Shown: piece after piece, positions 7,198 through 13,261 of the stretch
Position numbering within the stretch: the stretch's first letter is position 1
Layout of the letters: each line of letters opens with the position of its first letter
DNA from: Bacteroidales bacterium Bact_07
Lineage (GTDB): Bacteria; Bacteroidota; Bacteroidia; Bacteroidales; Tenuifilaceae
DNA: 13,261 nucleotides
Direction: 5' to 3'
NCBI GenBank assembly: GCA_001603415.1
Contig: LUYY01000183.1
Span: 1-13,261, forward strand
Position numbers and translations under genes: made by a program
The notes under the pieces: generated by a model
Database searches by the model: none
What the model was told of the DNA's origin: nothing
The model's input: the letters and a program-made list of their open reading frames with translations, nothing else

Positions 7198-8780
7198 AAA
7201 CCCCAGCAAATACCACTTTCAATTTGTAGTTGCTTTCCCAGCATGAAATCGGGCGTGTATTTGTAGCTTGTGTTGTTCCTAATGTCGTTAACTCCACCTG
7301 CAAGGTAAATATAACCATCGTTTATTATCTGGTAACGAGCTCCTACTTGCCAGTTGGTTTGCTCCCAGTCAACATGTTCCATAAAGGGCAAGCCAAGCCT
7401 TTCAGTGGTAATTTTTGTGTAATCGGGGCCCTTACGGCTTTTGGTAAAATTCCCGTATAGCTGTAAGCCTCTAATTGGGTAGTAACTAATGGCAAAGTGT
7501 ACCTCATCGGCATTGTCGGTTAGGTAGTGGCCAAGATTAAACCTATTGCTTTCATAGGTGGTGGTTTCAATAATATGTTTAAAGGCTAAAGGGTTTGTAC
7601 GAGTGTATTCAGCGGTTAAGGAGAGATTGCTTAAAGGGAAGTCCCATAGCCTAAATCCTGCCTTAAGGCTATAAAAATTACTGTGCTTGTCGGGATTAAA
7701 CATGTTTTTCATCGAAAGTTCATCGAGGAAAAGCGTAGCGTAGAGGTGGAGGTGATGTATATTATACGACGAAACATCAAAGAACATCTGCGAGTTTTGC
7801 CCCACCTGATTGCTCATACCGTTCAAATGATGGTCAATCGATTTGTAAAAGAAAAATGGTATTAGGTATGCGGGTTGAACCTCCAGGTCAGAGTAAACAA
7901 TTGAGTTGCCAACCGATAGGTTTAAACCCCTATAGGGTTTAAAGGTTATAAGGTTAGCAGCAATGTACTTATTATGGTAAACCTTTCGGGTTTCACCAAA
8001 GCTGATGTAGGTTCTTGCCGAATCGATTACCTGCGATACAAGCCAACCGTGAATATAGTTCAGTTCAATCCAATTGGACGGTTTTACATTGAGTTTAAGC
8101 ATGGCAAATGATGGTGTGCGGCCACCCAGAATATTGGTTCCGTTGTAGCCTGAACCCCACTGGATATGATCTTTTACAATACCTACGCTACCCCATCGCC
8201 AGCTGTAGGTTACACCTCCGCGCATTTCGCTAAATTCGCCACCCTTATCGTTAATCTTGTAGTTTCCCCCCTGCTCATGGGTTAAATAGGTAGGCATGGC
8301 AAGCCTATAGTTTTGAGCATAATCGCGCAGGCTTGCATAAAAACCGAATTTAGAAACATTTCCGTAAACCTCTGCCCCTACCCAACGGTTGTAGGCAAAA
8401 GCACTATCGTTTTTAATGGTGTTAACACCCAGCAAGGGATTTATGGTAATGGAGTAAACCGAATCGGAGCGATACAAAAAATCAAATCGTTTTTTGCCAT
8501 TGGCTGCATTACCCTTGTCAAAATCGGCAAGGTAAAAGGTCAACTCACTCTTTTGCCGATCATTCAGCATATCCTTTTTATCGTTAGCCTGCATTAGCAG
8601 CGACTTGATAAATGCCCTGCTGTAGGGTTTGACACTGGTATTGGCATCAACAATGCCAAGAGTGCTTAGCTCATCGATGAATTCATAAACACTGGTGTTC
8701 GATATATGGTGATAAGTTTCCTGTGAATATAATAGCGATGTTGGAAGAGATAGGGCAATTACTATTATCAACTTCTTCAT
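7194..8780 (-). CDS. Outer-membrane capsule assembly protein, Wzi family
   Basis: A 528-residue exported protein. It begins MKKLIIVIALSLPTSLLYSQ, a Sec signal peptide probably cut near Ser19-Gln20, and ends in GICWGF, with the terminal Phe typical of outer-membrane beta-barrels. After the signal comes a short helical part (about 25-90, with VYEFIDELSTLGIVD and FIKSLLMQAN) and then a long run of alternating amphipathic strands rich in Tyr, Trp and Gly, including WRWGSVGIVKDHIQWGSGYN and GGRTPSFAMLKLNVKP. This layout and the 'WGSGYNG.N.LGGRTPSFAML' kind of block match the Wzi/capsule-assembly family of Bacteroidota. Wzi of Klebsiella and E. coli is a surface lectin that holds group 1 capsule; the role here is inferred. 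The frame is open up to 8948, but the ATG at 8780 gives the signal peptide. Its neighbour, the sugar transferase, fits a polysaccharide role. Confidence 0.8.
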   Translation of the reverse strand: MKKLIIVIALSLPTSLLYSQETYHHISNTSVYEFIDELSTLGIVDANTSVKPYSRAFIKSLLMQANDKKDMLNDRQKSELTFYLADFDKGNAANGKKRFDFLYRSDSVYSITINPLLGVNTIKNDSAFAYNRWVGAEVYGNVSKFGFYASLRDYAQNYRLAMPTYLTHEQGGNYKINDKGGEFSEMRGGVTYSWRWGSVGIVKDHIQWGSGYNGTNILGGRTPSFAMLKLNVKPSNWIELNYIHGWLVSQVIDSARTYISFGETRKVYHNKYIAANLITFKPYRGLNLSVGNSIVYSDLEVQPAYLIPFFFYKSIDHHLNGMSNQVGQNSQMFFDVSSYNIHHLHLYATLFLDELSMKNMFNPDKHSNFYSLKAGFRLWDFPLSNLSLTAEYTRTNPLAFKHIIETTTYESNRFNLGHYLTDNADEVHFAISYYPIRGLQLYGNFTKSRKGPDYTKITTERLGLPFMEHVDWEQTNWQVGARYQIINDGYIYLAGGVNDIRNNTSYKYTPDFMLGKQLQIESGICWGF

Positions 8781-8798
8781 AACAGTATTAGTTTTATG

Positions 8799-8806
8799 TA
8801 AAGTTA
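8799..8806 (-). promoter_or_regulatory. Weak candidate -7 box for the Wzi-like gene
   Basis: The minus strand reads TAACTTTA at 8806-8799, 18 bases before the ATG at 8780. It departs from TAnnTTTG only in the last base. No well-placed TTG -33 element is seen, so confidence is low. Confidence 0.32.
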
Positions 8807-8836
8807 CAATATTAACCAAATTTGTTCCCATATTGT

Positions 8837-8844
8837 TACATTTG
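8837..8844 (+). promoter_or_regulatory. Predicted -7 box for the TPR lipoprotein gene
   Basis: TACATTTG is an exact match to the Bacteroidota -7 consensus TAnnTTTG, placed 21 bases before the ATG at 8866. No TTG stands at the expected -33 distance. The 85-base spacer thus seems to hold divergent promoters for this gene and the Wzi-like gene. Confidence 0.45.
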
Positions 8845-8865
8845 CAGCAACTAAAATGGTTTATA

Positions 8866-9744
8866 ATGATTAATAAGGTGAGATTTATTGCTTTGTTTGC
8901 TGTTGCTGCGGCAATGCTATTCTCGTGTGCTGTGACCAATAAGAACAAGCAGCTATCCGATGATGCCAGACGAGCTTTCGAGATGAACGACTATCAGGCT
9001 GCTTTGGCTTCGTATGAACAGTTAATTGCCACAGGTAAAGGGGTAACGGGTGATGTTTGGAACAAAGCCGGCATTGCGGCATGGGAGGTTGGCCAAACCG
9101 AAAAGGCAATTGATTACCTAGAGAGAGCAAAAAAGCAAAACGCTGCCGATTCTAAGGGTTTATATACGCTTGCAAAGGCTTACCGTAAAATCGATAACCT
9201 TTCGCGTGAAATAGTAAACCTTAGGCTTTGCGTTGAGCTAAATGAATCCGAATTGTTACCCCAGGCGAGGGCTACCCTTTTTGATGCCTACGTGAGGAGC
9301 GAGAACTGGAATCAAGCCGATTCGCTTTGGAATACATTAACCCCGCAGTATCAAAGTGATATTAGTTTCAAGACGGGTTACCTTAAAGTAAATCGCAGGT
9401 TAAAAAATGACTCCAAGGCAGAATTGTTAGCCAAGGAAATATTTAAGGTTGATAAGAATAATACCGAAGCCCTTGAATTTCTTGGTGAGCATTACTTTAA
9501 TCGTGCCGATGAGCTCTACGTTAACGAGATGAACGCTTACGAAAAGAATAAAACCACCAGGCAATACAAGCAACTCACCGAGGCTTTAAAAAAGGTTAAT
9601 GCCGATTATAAAGCCTCTCGCGATTACTTTGAGACACTTTATAAGCTAAAACCCGATAAAAAATATGCCCGGTATTTAGGGAATATCTATACCCGTTTCG
9701 AGAATAAGCAAAAAGCCGATTACTGGTATAATCTGGCAAAGTAG
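8866..9744 (+). CDS. TPR-repeat lipoprotein
   Basis: A 292-residue protein that starts with a lipoprotein signal: MINKVR, a hydrophobic core and the lipobox LFSC with Cys21 as the predicted lipidated residue. The mature part is helical and carries degenerate tetratricopeptide repeats. One covers about residues 30-60 (ARRAFEMNDYQAALASYEQL), and the next is WNKAGIAAWEVGQTEKAIDY followed by LERAKKQNAADSKGLYTLAK. Later repeats are weaker (GLYTLAKAYRKIDN, ALEFLGEHYFNRADELYV), and the last is RYLGNIYTRFENKQKADYWY. TPR domains bind proteins, so an adaptor or scaffold in the periplasm or at a membrane is likely; no partner can be named. The open frame extends back to 8833, but the ATG at 8866 gives the lipoprotein signal and lies downstream of the TACATTTG box. 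The gene ends 5 bases before a strong terminator and is probably a single-gene transcript. Confidence 0.82.
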   Translation: MINKVRFIALFAVAAAMLFSCAVTNKNKQLSDDARRAFEMNDYQAALASYEQLIATGKGVTGDVWNKAGIAAWEVGQTEKAIDYLERAKKQNAADSKGLYTLAKAYRKIDNLSREIVNLRLCVELNESELLPQARATLFDAYVRSENWNQADSLWNTLTPQYQSDISFKTGYLKVNRRLKNDSKAELLAKEIFKVDKNNTEALEFLGEHYFNRADELYVNEMNAYEKNKTTRQYKQLTEALKKVNADYKASRDYFETLYKLKPDKKYARYLGNIYTRFENKQKADYWYNLAK

Positions 9745-9749
9745 AAACA

Positions 9750-9776
9750 AAAAAAGCGCGTTTAACGCGCTTTTTT
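9750..9776. terminator. Bidirectional intrinsic terminator between the TPR gene and glmS
   Basis: AGCGCGT (9755-9761) pairs with ACGCGCT (9765-9771) across a three-base loop, and flanking A and T runs (9750-9754 and 9772-9776) extend the pairing and supply a U-tract on either strand. It lies 5 bases after the TPR gene stop and 15 bases beyond the glmS stop, so it can end both convergent transcripts. Confidence 0.88.
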
Positions 9777-9791
9777 AATATTTTGATTGGG

Positions 9792-11627
9792 CTATTCCAC
9801 AGTAACCGATTTAGCCAGATTTCGGGGTTGGTCAACGTTGCAACCCCTCATAACAGCAATATGGTAAGCCAAGAGTTGTAATGGAATGACAGTAAGGAGA
9901 GCACCAACAATCTCACCTGCTTCAGGTATCTCAATGGTGTAGTCGGCCATTTCCTTAATTGTGGTATCGCCTTCGGTAACAACGGCAATAACCACTCCCT
10001 TGCGTGCTTTTACTTCCTGTACGTTGCTGACTATTTTTTCGTAGCTGCTATCCTTGGTGGCAATTACAACCACAGGCATGGTGTCGTCGATAAGGGCAAT
10101 TGGGCCATGCTTCATTTCGGCTGCGGGGTACCCCTCGGCATGAATATAGGATATCTCCTTTAACTTCAGTGCGCCCTCCAGGGCAACGGGGAAATAGTAA
10201 CCCCTCCCAAGGTAAAGGAAGTTTCGCGAATCCTTGAAGCGTTCCGATATCTCTTTAACTAAACCCTCGCTTTGAAGTATTTTTTCGATTTTATCGGGCA
10301 CCAGGGTAACCTCCCTGATTAGTTCTCGATAGCGTTCTTCGGCTAACGTACCTCGTTTACGGCCAAGTAAAATGGCCATCATAATCAGAACGGTTACCTG
10401 AGCGGTAAAGGCCTTAGTTGATGCAACCCCAATCTCAGGGCCAGCATGGGTGTAAACACCGGCATGGGTTTCCCTGGGTATGCTTGACCCAACTACGTTG
10501 CAAATCCCTAAGACCAATGCACCTGCCTCTTTGGCAAGCCTTATTGCTGCGAGTGTGTCAGCGGTTTCACCACTTTGGCTAATAGCAATTACCACATCAT
10601 CCTTATTGATAATGGGATTGCGGTATCGAAACTCCGAGGCATACTCTACTTCAACGGGTATTCGGGCTAAATCCTCAATCAAATACTCACCAACAAGGGC
10701 AGCGTGCCACGAGGTACCACAGCCAATCAATATTATCCGTTTGGCCTCGGTCAGATTGGGCATTACGCTGTATAAACCGCCAAGGTGAATTTCGTATGGA
10801 TCGCTTGATATACGACCGCGATAGGTATCGTGAATGCTGCGCGGTTGCTCGTATATCTCCTTAAGCATGAAGTGATCATAGCCTCCCTTTTCAATGGCTT
10901 CAATGTCGATATCAAGCTGTTGAATATTGGGTTCTAGGGCTTGGTTGTAAATGGTTTTCAGTACCATTTGGTTGCGCTGGAGTACAGCCACATCATTGTC
11001 GTTCAGGAAAATTACGCTCTTGGTAAACTCAACAATTGGAGTTGCATCGGAAGCAATAAAATATTCTCCCTCGCCAACGCCAACAACCAGCGGACTACCT
11101 TTACGGGCTGCAATAAGTGTTTCGGGTTCATCGCGGTTAATCACAACAATGCCGTAAGCTCCAACTACTTTAGTTAGCGCTAAACGTACTGCTATTTCGG
11201 CGGTGACATTTCCTTTAAGGTAAATGTATTCAATCAGGTTTACCAGAACCTCAGTATCGGTTTCCGATTTAAAAGTGTACCCCCTTTTCTCTAACTTGCT
11301 ACGGAGCAAGCTGTAGTTCTCAATGATACCATTATGAATAAGGATAAACTTACCATTCATCGATTCATGCGGGTGGGCGTTAGTATCGTTGGGTTCACCG
11401 TGTGTAGCCCAGCGGGTATGTCCAATTCCAATAGTACCCGGTAAAGGTCGGTTACCAATAAACTCTTCCAGATCGCTAACCTTACCCTTTTGCTTTGCCA
11501 GAAATGGTTCCCCATTCATAATGCAAATGCCGGCTGAATCGTATCCCCTGTACTCTAAACGTTTTAAACCATTTATTACAATGGGATATGCTTGCCTATA
11601 CCCAATATATCCAACTATTCCGCACAT
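9792..11627 (-). CDS. glmS: Glutamine-fructose-6-phosphate aminotransferase (isomerizing)
   Basis: Makes glucosamine-6-phosphate from fructose-6-phosphate and glutamine, the entry step to UDP-GlcNAc for peptidoglycan, LPS and capsule. It is full length at 611 residues (E. coli 609). The N-terminal class II glutaminase domain starts MCGIVGYIG, with Cys2 as the nucleophile after Met removal, and shows GHTRWATHGEPN and HNGIIENY. Two SIS domains follow: the first (about 285-430) with GCGTSWHAAL and AISQSGETADT, the second (about 455-595) with ALEGALKLKEISYIHAEG and EMKHGPIAL. The C-terminal tail NLAKSVTVE carries Lys606, the counterpart of the fructose-binding lysine of the E. coli enzyme. Its ATG is one base after the DUF4270 stop, so it is translated from the same message as DUF4270 and the GlgA-like gene. 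No glmS ribozyme is possible in that one-base gap. Confidence 0.97.
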   Translation of the reverse strand: MCGIVGYIGYRQAYPIVINGLKRLEYRGYDSAGICIMNGEPFLAKQKGKVSDLEEFIGNRPLPGTIGIGHTRWATHGEPNDTNAHPHESMNGKFILIHNGIIENYSLLRSKLEKRGYTFKSETDTEVLVNLIEYIYLKGNVTAEIAVRLALTKVVGAYGIVVINRDEPETLIAARKGSPLVVGVGEGEYFIASDATPIVEFTKSVIFLNDNDVAVLQRNQMVLKTIYNQALEPNIQQLDIDIEAIEKGGYDHFMLKEIYEQPRSIHDTYRGRISSDPYEIHLGGLYSVMPNLTEAKRIILIGCGTSWHAALVGEYLIEDLARIPVEVEYASEFRYRNPIINKDDVVIAISQSGETADTLAAIRLAKEAGALVLGICNVVGSSIPRETHAGVYTHAGPEIGVASTKAFTAQVTVLIMMAILLGRKRGTLAEERYRELIREVTLVPDKIEKILQSEGLVKEISERFKDSRNFLYLGRGYYFPVALEGALKLKEISYIHAEGYPAAEMKHGPIALIDDTMPVVVIATKDSSYEKIVSNVQEVKARKGVVIAVVTEGDTTIKEMADYTIEIPEAGEIVGALLTVIPLQLLAYHIAVMRGCNVDQPRNLAKSVTVE

Positions 11628-11628
11628 A

Positions 11629-12942
11629 CTATTTCAGCTTTGTATAAGTGATTTTAAGCTTTATGGGTTTACTGTTTTGTCCCGATTTTAATACTCCTCG
11701 TTTTACAGTTGTATTTGAGTTGGGGAAAACGTAAAGACTATTGTCGGTGTATTCCCCTTTCAGTAACCTTTGAAAATGGTATGTAATATCAACACTGTAT
11801 CCATTTCTATAGGTTCGGAACGAGCCATTGGTATTAATACCCGAACTGGAAAGTTGATCCTTAATTAAGCTAATCCATTTACCTTGGTCTTTGTAGTAAA
11901 AAAGCAGTTGGCTTATAGTTGAATCGGGGGTTGATGTGTTAGGGGTTTCAAGGCCAATAACCAGCTCGGCACGGTGAATGATAACGGGCATGGAATCGCG
12001 CCATTGCTCCAATTCGGGGAAGCTGATTTTTCCGTAAACACCCCCAAGACTTTGGATATAGAAAACTGTATCTTCAACTATTGTATCGTTGAGGTGTTGT
12101 ATCTTTTTTGTTGGATCGGCTTTAGTTTGGTCGTGCAGGTACTGGTAAAATCTTGAAGAAAAAGTAAATGTTTTATTGGCTTTAAAGGTTGAATCTTTCC
12201 CATTTACTTGTTTTACGTAGTGGTAGTAAAGCCTTACATACATGTTGGTGGTGGAAATGTTATAGGCAACGCCTCCAAATCCTGGAAGGTCATCAAAGGT
12301 TACATAGAACCCTTTATACTTGGTGTAAAAGATTTTTGAGTCGGTAAGAGCCAATGAATCCATTAACGATTGCCCAAAGGTTAGGGGTAGTGGTAGTTTT
12401 AAACTTCCTTTACCCTTAAGGGTGGTTGTTATTAGCGGAGTTGGGTTATAGTACTTTGGATCAACAGGGCTTAGAGCATTTTGTTTATCCCAGAAAATGG
12501 TGGTATCGGTTATTTCATGAATACGCATATTCAGTTCCGTTGTGGAATCGCCATAAAAACTGCTGGCTGTGAAGTAGAAGAAAATAGAATCGGCAGTTGC
12601 AGTGGGGCCTCCATACCCGTCGGTCGATTTTCCAGTCAAATAACGGCCTACAAAACTACCTTTGGTTGAACCAAAAATCTCGCTGTTCACGTAGCCCATT
12701 ACCCCTTCCGAGGCAAGGAACGAGTTCAGCGAATCCTTGGTTAAAGTAAAAGCACTTACTTTAGCTGATGAATCAACTTTTACTTTGTAAATATCCTCGT
12801 CGGGCAGGAGATTGTTCCCTAAAAAGCCGGGTTCGTTGTAACACGATGTAAGCGAAAATATCGAAAGGGAAAGGCCTATTACATAAAAACCGAAATGCCT
12901 GATTCCAATACTACTTCTTCTTTGAAACATTTGAATTGCCAT
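11629..12942 (-). CDS. DUF4270 family lipoprotein
   Basis: A 437-residue exported protein with a basic N-terminus, a hydrophobic core and the lipobox LTSC (Cys34), followed by CYNEPGFLGNNLLPDED. The G-x-(N/D)-LLP-x-x-D segment just after the lipidated Cys is typical of DUF4270, a Bacteroidota family of unknown function. The remainder is beta-rich, with segments such as DSIFFYFTASSFYGDSTT, an acidic middle, and RAELVIGLETPNTS followed by LFYYKDQGKW near the C-terminus. The start used here (12942) overlaps the end of the upstream GlgA-like gene by 32 bases; a second in-frame ATG at 12930 (MFQRRSS) would also leave the signal intact. It lies between the GlgA-like gene and glmS, the same order I recall from Bacteroides. 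A structural or envelope role is inferred only from lipidation. Confidence 0.82.
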   Translation of the reverse strand: MAIQMFQRRSSIGIRHFGFYVIGLSLSIFSLTSCYNEPGFLGNNLLPDEDIYKVKVDSSAKVSAFTLTKDSLNSFLASEGVMGYVNSEIFGSTKGSFVGRYLTGKSTDGYGGPTATADSIFFYFTASSFYGDSTTELNMRIHEITDTTIFWDKQNALSPVDPKYYNPTPLITTTLKGKGSLKLPLPLTFGQSLMDSLALTDSKIFYTKYKGFYVTFDDLPGFGGVAYNISTTNMYVRLYYHYVKQVNGKDSTFKANKTFTFSSRFYQYLHDQTKADPTKKIQHLNDTIVEDTVFYIQSLGGVYGKISFPELEQWRDSMPVIIHRAELVIGLETPNTSTPDSTISQLLFYYKDQGKWISLIKDQLSSSGINTNGSFRTYRNGYSVDITYHFQRLLKGEYTDNSLYVFPNSNTTVKRGVLKSGQNSKPIKLKITYTKLK

Positions 12943-13261
12943 TTAGTATCTGGTTATAAAATTCGTCGTAAATATCAATATAATTTTCACTATCCTGATA
13001 GGGTAGCAAAGGTTTTTTAGCTGTATTTATATGTTCAAGTACTTGATTGTTGACCGTTGGGCTACCTAAAACAACCCCATCGGAAAAGTTTACCGCAAGC
13101 TTTATGAGGTTTTCGTAGGTGGGTTCGCGCAAAATCTCTACGTCTTTCTTGGAAATCCCTTCCATCAGTACTTTTTTCCGAACGTTTTCGCTCATAGGCT
13201 TACTGAAGCCCTCGTTGTAAAGAGAAAAAATCACTTTAGAATGGGCAAACAAGGGATCATC
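12911..13261 (-). CDS. glgA: Short glycogen synthase-like protein (GT5 N-terminal-domain type), C-terminal part
   Basis: The last 117 residues of a gene whose start lies beyond the right edge; the frame is open to base 13261 (DDPLFAHSKVIFSLYNEGF at the edge). The segments HSKVIFSLYNEGF, MEGISKKDVEILREPTYENL and LAVNFSDGVVLGSPTVN, with a closing ENYIDIYDEFYNQIL, match the end of the roughly 270-residue 'glycogen/starch synthase' of Bacteroides as I recall it. That protein corresponds to the ADP-glucose-synthase-type N-terminal half and stops where the nucleotide-sugar-binding C-terminal half of a full GlgA (about 480 residues) would begin. The stop codon here falls at that same place, so this is probably the natural short form rather than a truncation. 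Whether it makes glycogen is doubtful. It is the first visible gene of the DUF4270-glmS operon and overlaps DUF4270. Confidence 0.78.
   Translation of the reverse strand, partial: DDPLFAHSKVIFSLYNEGFSKPMSENVRKKVLMEGISKKDVEILREPTYENLIKLAVNFSDGVVLGSPTVNNQVLEHINTAKKPLLPYQDSENYIDIYDEFYNQILNGNSNVSKKK

Noticed and set aside
8781..8948. Upstream extension of the Wzi-like protein by 56 residues
   Set aside because: It would bury the clear signal peptide starting at 8780 and overlap the TPR gene start in the divergent spacer.
11628..11628. glmS ribozyme upstream of glmS
   Set aside because: Only one base separates the DUF4270 stop from the glmS ATG, and the class is known from Firmicutes-type genomes; there is no room for it.
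1..13261. Defence system, mobile element, CRISPR or prophage
   Set aside because: No transposase, integrase, nuclease, helicase, toxin-antitoxin pair, direct-repeat array or attachment-site pair is seen on either strand; composition is even and all genes fit core or envelope functions.

Overview
The window is chromosomal DNA from a member of the Bacteroidota, most likely the order Bacteroidales. The support is several Bacteroidota-restricted families (a DUF4270 lipoprotein, a DUF4834-like small membrane protein, the short GlgA-like protein next to DUF4270 and glmS), Bacteroidota-type promoter boxes (TAnnTTTG), start codons with little or no Shine-Dalgarno sequence, and lipoprotein signals of the Bacteroidota kind. 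Genus cannot be decided from the sequence. Base composition looks even throughout; I see no insertion sequences, integrases, tRNAs, CRISPR repeats or phage genes.

Layout, left to right. (1) The left edge cuts the first 24 codons of a minus-strand gene that looks like ileS, followed by a 311-bp gene-free spacer with a good ileS promoter and two small palindromes. (2) On the plus strand lie a large membrane-anchored DUF3352-like/beta-propeller protein (386-3070), then, behind a textbook TATCTTTG promoter, a two-gene unit of a DUF4834-like protein and a ROK-family sugar kinase (3104-4328). (3) Convergent to this is sdaA, a single-chain iron-sulfur L-serine ammonia-lyase (4325-5530, minus). (4) Divergent from sdaA is an unusual polyprenyl-phosphate sugar transferase (5680-7197), which meets a convergent Wzi-like outer-membrane capsule assembly protein (7194-8780, minus); both point to surface polysaccharide. 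(5) A TPR lipoprotein (8866-9744) is divergent from wzi and is separated from the next operon by a strong bidirectional terminator (9750-9776). (6) The right end is a tightly packed minus-strand operon: a GlgA-like protein (cut by the right edge), a DUF4270 lipoprotein and glmS.

Functionally the window is housekeeping plus cell-surface sugar metabolism: GlmS makes glucosamine-6-phosphate for peptidoglycan, LPS and capsule; the ROK kinase phosphorylates hexoses; the sugar transferase would start a lipid-linked glycan; Wzi would act at the outer membrane in capsule assembly. No coherent new defence or mobile system is visible. The points most worth a second look are the sugar transferase's domain architecture, the GlgA-like/DUF4270/GlmS coupling, the DUF3352-propeller fusion and the regulatory spacer at the left.
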